Assembly: GCF_047302465.1 (NCBI RefSeq)
Contig: NZ_CP178621.1
Coordinates: 496,001-560,000 of the forward strand
Source: JACMRP01 sp047302465
GTDB lineage: Bacteria; Bdellovibrionota; Bdellovibrionia; Bdellovibrionales; Bdellovibrionaceae
Direction: 5' to 3'
DNA: 64,000 nt
A model generated the notes under the pieces. The model was not told where the DNA came from, searched no databases, and saw nothing but the letters and a program-made list of their open reading frames with translations. The position numbers and the translations under genes are program-made. Positions 16,135-24,790 of the stretch are shown here, piece by piece. Positions within the stretch are counted from its first letter, which is position 1; every line of letters starts with the position of its first letter.

Positions 16135-18111
16135 CTAGTGCATTGAGTTGTCTGTGATCTCACCTTCGGTGCCGATCAAGAGTCTCAAGTCATAAGAGCG
16201 GTTCGTTACGACGTTTTGTACGTAAGTCAGAGACTCATACAATGGTGTGTCGTCGAAGTGACCCATCTCGTAGTATACCGTCTGGAACTCTTTAGATGAC
16301 AATGTCAGTTTGTATGACATCAACGTATCCAAAGCAGATGGTGGCAACAAGCTGATCATGTAGCCAGTTACTGTTTCGCGGTATAGAGGCATTTTGCGAA
16401 GTTGTCTGTAGGCTTCGAAACGAACATCAGAAGTCGTCTTAGGATTGAAAATGGTTTCCAATTGTAGAGCGATTTCTTCGAGGTCGTTTGCATAGATTTC
16501 GATCCAGTTAGAACCGTAACGGCGTGGATCCAAAGGCACTCCGTAACGAGGCAGGGCTTTTGGGCGACCGCTTTCGTTGAGGTATGCTCTGTAAGACTTC
16601 TCGATATTGCGACGATCCTTCATTGGAATGTAGTTGATCGCTTCTGGTTCAAAGAAAGCTTCTTCTTTGTAGAAACCATTCGATAGAGAACCTTTTTTGA
16701 AGTTCCAGTTCTTCCAGTTGATTTGAGAATAGTAGCGAGCCGGAAGAATGTGCTTCACGTGGTCGCGGATCTCTGTGTAGTCCTTTTCGTCGAAGTTTTT
16801 CATTTTCGACTCTTGAGCCACCATCAAAGCAATGAAGCGTCCTGGTTTGAAGTCTTCGTTCGCAGTGTAAAGAAGGCTGGTGTTGCTGACGTTCTCTTCA
16901 CCATAAAGTCCGAAAAGTAATTTAGACTTCGAGAAAAGAGTAAATGTGTCTAGCAAATAACGGTGCGGAACTTCGTTAAGGTCAGTGCTGATAACTCTGT
17001 TTTGACCGTAGCCGTAGCCTCTTTCGTATTTTGCCAAGTTGATCCCGATTTTAAGACGGGCACTTGTTGTCGTCAGTTCGTTAGAACCTTTGAAGATACG
17101 GTGAATACGTCTGTCAGAATGTTTTAGGTTCTTATCCTGAGCAACGATTTCTTCCGCGGTATCAAGGTCAGTCACGATCGCTTCGCGAAGCTGTCTTTCG
17201 TCAGCAACTGGGTTTGAAATTTCCACGTCTTTGAAACGTAGTTTCTTTTTCGTGATTGCATCGTAAGCACGTGCTGCCGCTGGATCGTTCAAGTTGAAAA
17301 CGTAGTCGATCATGAAAAGATCGTGAACAGATTTGCCGGCTCCCAATTTGAGCGGCTCAAGATCCACGAGGTCTTCAATGCGTCTATCGATAAGTTTGAA
17401 ACCGATGATTTTCACGCCATCAGCACTCACTTCACCATTAGCGCCATAACCTTTGCCACGAATTGCAATCATCTTCATGCGCAGATGGTTGTTTGGCATC
17501 TTATACATATGGATCATGAATTCGCCGGAAATAAAGGCATGTGTCGAAGCGCCCATACCGATGCTGCCGGTGAGCTCTTTGAAAGTTCCTACGCTCATGA
17601 CAACAGACATATTGGTTTCGAAAGCTACGAAGTCACCCACATTCATGCGGCGTTTTGCACGGTCCGCATTCAACGGGAAGTTCTTAAACGTATAAGGCAT
17701 TGAAGTGATTGATTGCTTTTGGCTCTTAAACTGACGGGCGAAGATGACTTCGACCTCTTTACGGATGTTAAACCCGAACGCTTCATCATCGTCATCGATC
17801 ATATCCATTGGATTCAGATCGACCTTCAGTCGATATTTGTCCAAACGGGTATAATAGCCATCGATGTAAGAAGGCTCAGACTGAATCCGGTATGAAAGAG
17901 CTGTATTAAGCCCTTCATAGATACTGGCTTCAACGATGTCGACTTCTTTGCCGATGCTAAGGCGAGCAACTTGTTTCTTGATCCGGTCGACGAGACTGGC
18001 AGGTTCAAGAATACCGTCGTTGTTGGCTTGGGTGTTAATCGGTAGAGCTAATGTTAGTGAAACAAGAGCTCCGAGGATAAGCTGGGTGGGTAAACGTAGG
18101 GTTTTTTTCAT
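16135..18111 (-). CDS. Large secreted protein, unknown function
   Basis: 658 residues with a signal peptide (MKKTLRLPTQLILGALVSLTLALPINTQA). The mature protein is soluble-looking with many beta-like segments (HNHLRMKMIAIRGKGYG region, KGKGYGANGEVSADGVKIIGFKLIDRR) and charged helices toward the C-terminus (LEEIALQLETIFNPKTTSDVRFEAYRQ is split by a turn). No cysteine pattern, no membrane helix after the signal, and no family was recognised. It is a single-gene unit with terminator, likely periplasmic or exported. Large orphan exported proteins of this kind are common in Bdellovibrio. Confidence 0.7.
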   Translation of the reverse strand: MKKTLRLPTQLILGALVSLTLALPINTQANNDGILEPASLVDRIKKQVARLSIGKEVDIVEASIYEGLNTALSYRIQSEPSYIDGYYTRLDKYRLKVDLNPMDMIDDDDEAFGFNIRKEVEVIFARQFKSQKQSITSMPYTFKNFPLNADRAKRRMNVGDFVAFETNMSVVMSVGTFKELTGSIGMGASTHAFISGEFMIHMYKMPNNHLRMKMIAIRGKGYGANGEVSADGVKIIGFKLIDRRIEDLVDLEPLKLGAGKSVHDLFMIDYVFNLNDPAAARAYDAITKKKLRFKDVEISNPVADERQLREAIVTDLDTAEEIVAQDKNLKHSDRRIHRIFKGSNELTTTSARLKIGINLAKYERGYGYGQNRVISTDLNEVPHRYLLDTFTLFSKSKLLFGLYGEENVSNTSLLYTANEDFKPGRFIALMVAQESKMKNFDEKDYTEIRDHVKHILPARYYSQINWKNWNFKKGSLSNGFYKEEAFFEPEAINYIPMKDRRNIEKSYRAYLNESGRPKALPRYGVPLDPRRYGSNWIEIYANDLEEIALQLETIFNPKTTSDVRFEAYRQLRKMPLYRETVTGYMISLLPPSALDTLMSYKLTLSSKEFQTVYYEMGHFDDTPLYESLTYVQNVVTNRSYDLRLLIGTEGEITDNSMH

Positions 18112-18223
18112 ATATTTATAAAAAAATTTTGTGAGTTGTTCTCGTGTAAGTCAAACAACTTTTTGATTCCTAATTGAAAAGGGTTGGTGACTAGCTTGCA
18201 CTCCTCTAGCAAAATGACTTCTT

Positions 18224-19942
18224 ATGATTCGGACTGCACTTTGTTTTTTCATACTGATTTCGATGACTGTTTCATCTTCCGTTGCAAAGGCTGTGAACCA
18301 GCAACAAGCATTCATGCGCCAATTTCAAACTTCGCGAGTGGCGTTTCCAGATGAAAACTCTCCTTTCTCTAACAAAAACAATGGCTATTACCCTTCGGCT
18401 TTAAAATTCCTACTGCAGAATGTTCTGGATTGGTCCCCGACAGGGGAGGGTAAAGAGCTTTCTTCAAAGTGTGCGACTGATCTATGGGGAAAGCGTTTGC
18501 GCGACGAACGGGTTTATCGCTCTGTCCAAGTTCAAGGGGCGTTGATCCAAAAGTACTTCAAAGATTGCGCGGATGAGTTAGAAACCGGTAACTCGAGTTC
18601 TCTTGGCAGCCTTGCAAAGATGATGACCATGAAGTTAGAGCCTCGGAATCATCCCTTCCTTCACCGCGTAGTTTTCAGTCTTCCAGGGAATATTAAATTA
18701 AAAGGTTTGTTAGGATTAAAAGGAGATTTCAAAAAGCGTCCTTTGGTGGTCCTGCGTCTAGGAATCTTCGCGAACATTGAAGAGTTCATGCCGGAGCGCG
18801 CCTGGTTGATGATGTTTTTCGAACAATCTCCGTTCAATGTTCTGTTGTTAGAAAATATGTCGGGCACAGATTTCATCGCTGACAACAGTCGCTTCTCTTT
18901 CGGTGGTTATGATGAAGCCATTCAGAATATTCTCTTGGCACAAATCTTACGAGATCCTAACGAACCTTTGAGTCGCCTGGTGGACAGTCTGCATTTGTTT
19001 GGCGTGAGCCTTGGTGGGCATGGCGTGTTGTATGCTTCCCTTTTGAACGACTTAAACTCTCCGAAGGGTCAAAGCTTGTATCAAAGCTTCATGGGTATGT
19101 GCCCTGTCGTGAATATCCAAGATACGATGAAGCACATTACGACCGCGATGCCATTTTCGTTGGCGGTGGATCTATGGAGTCAAAAGCGTCTTGAAGGTTT
19201 GGTTCCAAAGATGCCGACCTTGGAAGACCATGGTGCCTTCAGATTTTTGGACAAGGCGGTTTCAGAGGTCGTACGCACTTATCATGGGGGCCTATCATAT
19301 GTATCTTCTGTCAAGTTGCCGCCAGGATTAGAGGATGGGCCGAAGTTTTGGGACCTCAATGATTTTTGGAAATACTATAAGGATGTTCGGCAACCTGTCT
19401 TGATTATGGCAACACACACAGATCATTTGGTGTCATACGGGATGAATGCCCAACAACTTCAAAACAAGGTCCTTAAAGTAGATAGTAACAATATTAGTGT
19501 GGTCGATTTCAATTATGGGGTGCACTGTACTTTGCCAATTCCTTATGATTGGAAAGCGGTCAGCACCATTCTGCAATCCTATGTATTGTCACACACTCCG
19601 CAGTTTCAACTCAAAGAGCAAGCCCTGGAGATGGAACTCGGGGATGAAAGCAATCGCGAGTTCTATAATAGTCCTTTAAAGGTCAGTTACAAAATCCAAC
19701 GTCCTGAAGCCAAAGATAGTTTTGTGAAAATTGCGGTCGACTTTGAAAATGAAAAGGGAAAAACCGACAGTTTGAAATTGAACCTGCCGCTTTCTCAGTT
19801 TGATTTTCATTTCTTTAATACAGAACTTTCAGAAGCTGAAAGATCCATGGTCGAAAGATGGGCGAATCACAATATCTCGGTCAAGACGCTTTCTAAAAAT
19901 GGAAAGCCACTACTGCGAGTCGCCTGGTCGACGGCCCCTTAA
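18224..19942 (+). CDS. Secreted alpha/beta hydrolase-like protein
   Basis: 572 residues with signal peptide (MIRTALCFFILISMTVSSSVAKA). The nucleophile elbow is GVSLGGHG (~residue 265), matching G-x-S-x-G-G of serine hydrolases. The acid could be the aspartate of MATHTDHLVSYGMNA and the histidine HCTLPIPYDW, which lie where alpha/beta hydrolases keep their triad. About 100 extra residues at the C-terminus form a beta-like domain. The substrate is unknown; prey lipid, ester or peptide are possibilities only. It ends overlapping the convergent glutathione peroxidase gene by four bases. Confidence 0.7.
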   Translation: MIRTALCFFILISMTVSSSVAKAVNQQQAFMRQFQTSRVAFPDENSPFSNKNNGYYPSALKFLLQNVLDWSPTGEGKELSSKCATDLWGKRLRDERVYRSVQVQGALIQKYFKDCADELETGNSSSLGSLAKMMTMKLEPRNHPFLHRVVFSLPGNIKLKGLLGLKGDFKKRPLVVLRLGIFANIEEFMPERAWLMMFFEQSPFNVLLLENMSGTDFIADNSRFSFGGYDEAIQNILLAQILRDPNEPLSRLVDSLHLFGVSLGGHGVLYASLLNDLNSPKGQSLYQSFMGMCPVVNIQDTMKHITTAMPFSLAVDLWSQKRLEGLVPKMPTLEDHGAFRFLDKAVSEVVRTYHGGLSYVSSVKLPPGLEDGPKFWDLNDFWKYYKDVRQPVLIMATHTDHLVSYGMNAQQLQNKVLKVDSNNISVVDFNYGVHCTLPIPYDWKAVSTILQSYVLSHTPQFQLKEQALEMELGDESNREFYNSPLKVSYKIQRPEAKDSFVKIAVDFENEKGKTDSLKLNLPLSQFDFHFFNTELSEAERSMVERWANHNISVKTLSKNGKPLLRVAWSTAP

Positions 19943-20427
19943 GCAAGGGCCTTTTCGATATCTGTTACGATCTCTTTTGGTTCGACATTCGGCGCATAAC
20001 GTTTCAAAACTTCACCATTTTTACCAACTAGGAATTTTGTAAAATTCCATTTGATCATCTCTGTTCCTAAGATCCCAGGAGCTGCTTCTTTGAGCCATTG
20101 ATAAAGAGGATCGGCATTGCCGCCGTTCACATCCACTTTTCCCATCACAGGAAAGGTTACATCATAGGTCAATTTGCAAAAGCTTTGGATTTCTTCGTTG
20201 TTTCCTGGTTCTTGCGCGCCAAACTGGTTGCAAGGGAAGCCTAAGATCGTGAAGCCCTTCGAATGAAATTTTTGGTAGAGGTCTTCTAGGCCCGTGTACT
20301 GCGGAGTAAATCCACATTTACTGGCCACGTTGACCACAAGTACGACCTGGCCTTTGTATTTTTCTAAAGACAGGTTCTCGTTAGAAGGGGTTTTCACTTG
20401 GAAAGAGTACAGATTTTGATCAGCCAT
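19939..20427 (-). CDS. Glutathione peroxidase family protein (Cys type)
   Basis: 162 residues. A thiol peroxidase of the GPx/BtuE family reducing peroxides with thioredoxin or glutathione. The catalytic cysteine is in NVASKCGFTPQY (residue ~37, cysteine rather than selenocysteine). The partner Gln and Trp are in FPCNQFGAQEPG and KWNFTKFLVGK. No signal peptide, hence cytoplasmic. A 13-base palindrome lies 14 bases upstream of the start. Confidence 0.93.
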   Translation of the reverse strand: MADQNLYSFQVKTPSNENLSLEKYKGQVVLVVNVASKCGFTPQYTGLEDLYQKFHSKGFTILGFPCNQFGAQEPGNNEEIQSFCKLTYDVTFPVMGKVDVNGGNADPLYQWLKEAAPGILGTEMIKWNFTKFLVGKNGEVLKRYAPNVEPKEIVTDIEKALA

Positions 20428-20440
20428 GGTTTAACTCCAT

Positions 20441-20454
20441 TCTCATAATGAGAC
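20441..20454. promoter_or_regulatory. Palindrome upstream of the glutathione peroxidase gene
   Basis: TCTCATAATGAGA is a perfect 6-1-6 inverted repeat. On the minus strand it reads GTCTCATTATGAGA, the same 14 bases found upstream of pgpA at 12316. It lies next to the peroxidase ribosome binding region, a position suited to an operator. Confidence 0.35.
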
Positions 20455-20554
20455 TCGCTAGTGGGGGTCTTTAGAAGCCTTCTAGGGGGACGGTTATTTG
20501 TGTCTCAAAACAGGAAGGCTCTTCAGAAATCCCGACTTTAAGACGATACTAAGT

Positions 20555-22030
20555 ATGGGAATGACCATGCAATATTTATTTCTAATTCTATTCACAGCGC
20601 TTACATTTTCTGTCAAAGCAGAAGCTTTGGATTGCAATGTTTCCTATGATAGTTGGGATCCTCGCGCCGCTCAATGTAGGACGCAGCAAAGTCAGCCTAA
20701 GAGACCCGCTACTACTAATAAAAATCGAAATGCTCAGCAGCAGCCAGCTAAAAACAATTCCGGCACTTGTGTAAGAACCAAGCCGATAGATTCGTGTACG
20801 TATGGTTGGGATAACGTAAGATGTGATTGTAAGTTGCATCCTGATTCTCCACAGGGCAACAACGCCGGCAATAACGGCAATGGTCAAAGCGCGACGGAAA
20901 ACTCTCCGGTCGCAGCTCAAATGATTCAACAATGTCAGGGCGATGTCATGCAAGCGCAGGTTGACTGCGATCAAGATCAAGACAGTGGCATTCAAGGTGC
21001 CCAATCTACGTTGTCTAACTTTGCCGTCCAAATGGGTTCACAAATGGGGATCAACGGTGCTTGTTCTGGATTGGGCAAGGCCTTGATCGGCGCAAACGGT
21101 GCCGTCACTGCGTTTACCTATATGTGTACGAACTCTAGATCCAAGTGCATGGCGAGTTGTAACCAAGCTTACAACAACGTAGACACGTTGGATCCTCGTT
21201 TTGCTCAAGTAGACCAAAACATGCGTGCATGTCGCAATTTAGAAACAAAGATCGCACAAGCTAGCCAGGCCATCGGCAATATCGTCAATGGTGTGCAAGG
21301 AGCTCAAGCTTGCGCGCAACAAACCGGTACGGATCTTTTCGACTTCTGTAAATCGAATCCGACAGCACTGGGTTGTTCAACAGCACCACAAGACTGTTCT
21401 AATCCAACAGTCGCTGCTTCAAATCCGATTTGTATTTGTAAAGCCAACCCAACAGCATCAAGCTGTGTTGCTTTGAACTTAAAAGCGGGTGATAGCGGCT
21501 TCCAAGAAGGCGGTGGTAGTGCTGCAGGCTTGGGAAGTAATGGTGTCGGCGGTGCCGGCGGCGATAGCATCGATGGCCTTATCAACGATGTTAGCTGGCA
21601 AGGTGATCCAAACTTGAAACCAAGCTCGGGTTCCGGTGAAGATGTCGGCGGCGCTAAAGGCGGTCGTCCTCTGATGGAGGGCGGCGGATCTGCTGGTGGC
21701 GGCGGTGGTGGCAACGGCGGTGGTGCCGGCGGAGCTGGTAACAATGTCGCAGTTAATTCTGGATTCCGCGGTGGCGGAGGCGGTGGTGGCTGGTTTGGTG
21801 GCGGCAGCACTGGCGGTGCTGGTGGCTATGCAGGCGCGGCTCCGGGACAAGCTCCGGATGGAAAAGGCGGACCTGATTTACGCCAATTCTTACCAGGCGG
21901 AAAATTTGATCCTAAGAATCGTGGTCTTGCTGGGCTTTCTGGTCCTGACGGAATCACTGGGCCTCACACGGACATCTGGAAGAAAATCAACAATCGTTAT
22001 CAAATCGAAAAATCTAAACTGATGCCTTAG
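20555..22030 (+). CDS. Secreted Cys- and Gly-rich protein, unknown
   Basis: About 491 residues from ATG 20555 (ATGs at 20561 and 20567 are alternatives; the frame is open back to 20498). The signal peptide MTMQYLFLILFTALTFSVKAEA is followed by a cysteine-rich first half with short Cys pairs (SCTYGWDNVRCDCK, CMASCNQAY, DCSNPTVAASNPICICKANP). The second half is strongly Gly-rich (GGGSAGGGGGGNGGG), ending in a charged tail with DIWKKINNRYQIEKSKLMP. The latter looks like a flexible surface linker. The antisense Pro-rich frames are artefacts of the Gly repeats. No family recognised; probably exported to the periplasm or cell surface. Confidence 0.65.
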   Translation: MGMTMQYLFLILFTALTFSVKAEALDCNVSYDSWDPRAAQCRTQQSQPKRPATTNKNRNAQQQPAKNNSGTCVRTKPIDSCTYGWDNVRCDCKLHPDSPQGNNAGNNGNGQSATENSPVAAQMIQQCQGDVMQAQVDCDQDQDSGIQGAQSTLSNFAVQMGSQMGINGACSGLGKALIGANGAVTAFTYMCTNSRSKCMASCNQAYNNVDTLDPRFAQVDQNMRACRNLETKIAQASQAIGNIVNGVQGAQACAQQTGTDLFDFCKSNPTALGCSTAPQDCSNPTVAASNPICICKANPTASSCVALNLKAGDSGFQEGGGSAAGLGSNGVGGAGGDSIDGLINDVSWQGDPNLKPSSGSGEDVGGAKGGRPLMEGGGSAGGGGGGNGGGAGGAGNNVAVNSGFRGGGGGGGWFGGGSTGGAGGYAGAAPGQAPDGKGGPDLRQFLPGGKFDPKNRGLAGLSGPDGITGPHTDIWKKINNRYQIEKSKLMP

Positions 22031-22050
22031 TATTTGTGCTCGTCACAAGG

Positions 22051-22207
22051 ATTTGGCTTGGGCTTCGAGGGGCTTTGGAGTCTTCCCGACGGGGGACAGG
22101 CGTCCGGCCTTCACGCAAGCGTTCGCCTTCGGCGAATTCGCGCCATCGTGGCGCCGCTTGAGCCCCCTCTGGAAAGACTCCAAAGCCCCTCAAATCCCAA
22201 TCCAAAT
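22051..22207. repeat. Structured GC-rich intergenic element, copy 2
   Basis: The second copy of the element at 15865, also between convergent genes. The outer stem is perfect over 18 pairs (22067-22084 with 22174-22191) and continues imperfectly through TTGGG/CCCAA and ATTTGG/CCAAAT to 22051 and 22207. Inside are GGGGG/CCCCC (22091-22095, 22163-22167), AGGC/GCCT (22098-22110), CAAGCG/CGCTTG (22116-22121, 22155-22160), TTCGCC/GGCGAA (22122-22136) and GCGCC/GGCGC (22140-22154). The remaining bases to 22354 show no gene or clear signal. Confidence 0.8.
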
Positions 22208-22354
22208 TTGCTCCGCGCTCGCACTTTTACCGCACGAACTTTTTCGAGAGCACGTAGTTAATTTTGTTAAGAGTGTTGCGCATGGACCTTTGCGCGCACG
22301 TGAGTCTGTAATCTATTAAGGTAGATTTTTAGGATCAGTGGTGTGCGCGCTGAT

Positions 22355-23563
22355 TTAGATCAGGGCGTGGAGCGCTTGTAGAGTGGTTTTGCGTGTGGAT
22401 GATTCCACTAAAACTGTTACGCTCATTGCGTGGATCATCATTTTGTGAGTCGCAACCTTTGCCTGATCCAAGGTTTTCATTACTGCTTGTGGGACTTCTG
22501 GGGCTGTGGAGCCTGTGCACGTCAAGGTTACTGTGGAAAAATCTGTGGGATTCAGGGCGAAATCTTGATGTTTTGTCAGAGCGTTCTTAATCGCGGTCAT
22601 GATTTCTTGAGGACCTGTTAACAAGAAGACAGTTTTATTATCGTTTCTTTCCAAATCCAAGAGCTGTGGGAAGGCGATCTGCTTGCTTTCAAAATATTTC
22701 TTCAAAGAATCCAGCGCGACGTGCGAAGAGCCGCTCTGACAGCTGATTTGCAAAACGGTTTCGTGAGAGTTCAATGACAAAGCTTTGCAAGATTCAAACA
22801 TATTCAGTCCTTCCTCAACCAGAGTACCTTCCGACGTTTTTGTTGCCGCAGGGCCAATATACAAACTCACTTTACGAACTTTTGCGAGTTCGACGGAGCG
22901 ATAGTGTAAGACCTTAGCACCCCAGAAAGTCATTTCCATCAATTGATCATAGTTCAGATGTTGCAACGGCCGAGCCTCTTTCACAACATTGGGATCCGCG
23001 GTAAAGACCGCAGGAACGTCTTTTAAAATTTCACAGCGATTGGCTGCAAAGAATGCTGACATTGCAACAGCGGACGTGTCAGAACCTCCGCGGCCCAAGG
23101 TTGTGATTTCTTTCGTGACAGGGGATACGCCTTGGAAGCCTGCTAGGATTACGACTTTGCCCTGATCCAAAGCTTCTTGTACGCGATGTGCTTTCACATC
23201 GACAATAAAAGCGTTTACGTGAGAGTCATTTGTCAGGATTCCGGCTTGGCTGCCCGTGAAGCTAATTGCAGCACAACCGAGATCGTTCAAAGCCATACTC
23301 ATCAACGACATACTGATACGCTCGCCGACAGATAAGAGCATATCCATTTCACGTTGATGGGGGTTTTGAGAAACTTGGCTTGCAAGATCAATCAAAGAGT
23401 TGGTTGTTTTTCCCATCGCGCTGACAACCACAACCAATTTTGTGCCTGAACGAGCTTGCTCGGCGATTCTTTGGGCGACGGCTTTGATTTTTACAGGATC
23501 GGCTAAAGTCGCACCACCGTATTTTTGAACAATGATTTTCGGTGCTTTAGCTACAGCGGACAT
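22355..23563 (-). CDS. lysC: Aspartokinase
   Basis: 402 residues. Phosphorylates aspartate, first step of the lysine/diaminopimelate, threonine and methionine pathways. The N-terminal VQKYGGATLADPVKIKAVAQRI corresponds to the usual K-F-G-G-T/S-S nucleotide motif with Tyr and Ala-Thr replacing the common residues. TTLGRGGSDTSAVAMSAFF (~residues 150-170) is the conserved substrate region and EILKDVPAVFTADPNVV the aspartate-binding part. The C-terminal ACT regulatory region is present (VLQISCQSG, VTLTCTGST), suggesting amino acid feedback control. Adjacent to the lytic transglycosylase gene upstream, 9 bases apart. Confidence 0.92.
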   Translation of the reverse strand: MSAVAKAPKIIVQKYGGATLADPVKIKAVAQRIAEQARSGTKLVVVVSAMGKTTNSLIDLASQVSQNPHQREMDMLLSVGERISMSLMSMALNDLGCAAISFTGSQAGILTNDSHVNAFIVDVKAHRVQEALDQGKVVILAGFQGVSPVTKEITTLGRGGSDTSAVAMSAFFAANRCEILKDVPAVFTADPNVVKEARPLQHLNYDQLMEMTFWGAKVLHYRSVELAKVRKVSLYIGPAATKTSEGTLVEEGLNMFESCKALSLNSHETVLQISCQSGSSHVALDSLKKYFESKQIAFPQLLDLERNDNKTVFLLTGPQEIMTAIKNALTKHQDFALNPTDFSTVTLTCTGSTAPEVPQAVMKTLDQAKVATHKMMIHAMSVTVLVESSTRKTTLQALHALI

Positions 23564-23572
23564 AACGACGTT

Positions 23573-24535
23573 TTACTCCCGGGCAATACGTGACTTGCTG
23601 TGCACGTATTCAGACACCATATTGCTTGCTCCTTTCGGAACACGAATAAAGTGTTTATCGACCTGACGAGGAATGTACCCCAAAAGGATCTCGGCATTCA
23701 AATCTTTTAGAGCTTTTCGCGTAACTCCAAGATGATCGGCAACAGCGTCAAGATCAGTTCCTCCAGGAACCGAAACAACTTCGTAATCCAGAACGTCCAT
23801 ACGCTCCAAATCACGGAAGCCATACAGATTTGGCGCTTTGGTAATTAGCATGGCCGCCAAAATCTTAGGAACGTATTCTTGAGTTTCATCAGGCAATGCA
23901 CCCTTGTTTACCAGCGTCCAATAGTCCTTGGTGTTGTGCTTCTTGATCTGACGGCGAAGACCGTTTTCGCCCATGTTGTAGCTTGCAGCCACTAAATACC
24001 ACGAGCCAAATTCTTCACGAAGGTCTTTCAAGTAGCGAATCGCCGCGAGGGTGCTCTTTTTCAAATCACGACGCTCATCCAGCCACCAGTTGTTGCGAAG
24101 GCCGTAACGAGTTCCCGTCGGAGCAATAAATTGCCAAGGTCCCACGGCGTCGGCGTGACTGACGGCCCGTGACGAAAAACCACTTTCAATCATCACCATG
24201 AAAGCAAGATCGGTTGGCATATTGGCGCGTTGAAGCTCGGCTTGGATAAAGGGCATGTACTTCGAAGAACGTGTCAGCCACTCGCGGAACCACTTTTGTC
24301 CTCGCGTTTGGTAATAGTGAACCCAGTTGCTGACTTTCTTGTTGTAGGTGACTGGTAAATCAAAAATCAGAGTGTTGTTGGCCGCTGCATTTTTAGCGTT
24401 TTTCTGACTGAGATTTTGCAGCTTTTCTTTCAAGCTTGGTGTCTTAACGACGGACTTTTCCTCGATCGTGGCTTTTTGGGCTGCGAAGGTATCGAGAGAA
24501 ATACAAAGGAGAAGCACGACGGACCAGCATTTCAT
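23573..24535 (-). CDS. Membrane-bound lytic murein transglycosylase (MltD-like)
   Basis: 320 residues with a signal peptide. Cleaves peptidoglycan glycan strands to anhydromuropeptides. The catalytic glutamate is in MIESGFSSRAVSHADAVGPWQFIAPTGTRYGL (~residues 112-143), followed by the SLT consensus AAIRYLKDLREEFGSWYLVAASYNMGENGL. The C-terminal 60 residues (EVVSVPGGTDLDAVADHLGVTRKALKDLNAEI) resemble a LysM peptidoglycan-binding motif. It could serve septation, flagellar assembly or prey entry; the neighbouring divergent flagellar operon makes a flagellar link possible but unproven. Confidence 0.88.
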   Translation of the reverse strand: MKCWSVVLLLCISLDTFAAQKATIEEKSVVKTPSLKEKLQNLSQKNAKNAAANNTLIFDLPVTYNKKVSNWVHYYQTRGQKWFREWLTRSSKYMPFIQAELQRANMPTDLAFMVMIESGFSSRAVSHADAVGPWQFIAPTGTRYGLRNNWWLDERRDLKKSTLAAIRYLKDLREEFGSWYLVAASYNMGENGLRRQIKKHNTKDYWTLVNKGALPDETQEYVPKILAAMLITKAPNLYGFRDLERMDVLDYEVVSVPGGTDLDAVADHLGVTRKALKDLNAEILLGYIPRQVDKHFIRVPKGASNMVSEYVHSKSRIARE

Positions 24536-24746
24536 AAATTTAATTATGGGTTTAGATACAAAGAAGCGTCGAGTACTTGATTAAAAACTGGGCTTCATTG
24601 ATTTTGACACTCTTAGTGGTCAGCGACAATATTCCGTCACCTCGACTTTTAGCGGGGAAAAGATTTCCCTCGGCTCAAATGCAAATAACTGGAGTCCAAA
24701 TTAACTCAGCGAATCTAAAACGCGACGTAAGACGAGACTTCATTCT

Positions 24747-24763
24747 CTGGCACAGCCCTTGCT
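24747..24763 (+). promoter_or_regulatory. Sigma-54 (RpoN) promoter of the flgFGAHI operon
   Basis: CTGGCACAGCCCTTGCT fits the consensus YTGGCACG-N4-TTGCW with the invariant GG (24749-24750) and GC (24761-24762) exactly ten bases apart. The flgF start codon is 28 bases further on, leaving a short leader with an AGGAGGAG ribosome binding site. An activator of the NtrC/FlgR type is expected to act here. Confidence 0.85.
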
Positions 24764-24790
24764 CCAACTCTAGTTAGAGGAGGAGTTTCC

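Noticed and set aside
21304..21850. Pro-rich or Thr/Ala-rich antisense frames
   Set aside because: They are the complement of Gly codons in the sense gene; composition is an artefact.
22034..22319. Several open frames in the 22034-22319 area
   Set aside because: They arise from the inverted-repeat element and are read differently in both directions; none has a ribosome binding site or family pattern.
24577..24777. 66-residue frame before flgF
   Set aside because: It covers the sigma-54 promoter and has no supporting start signal or pattern.
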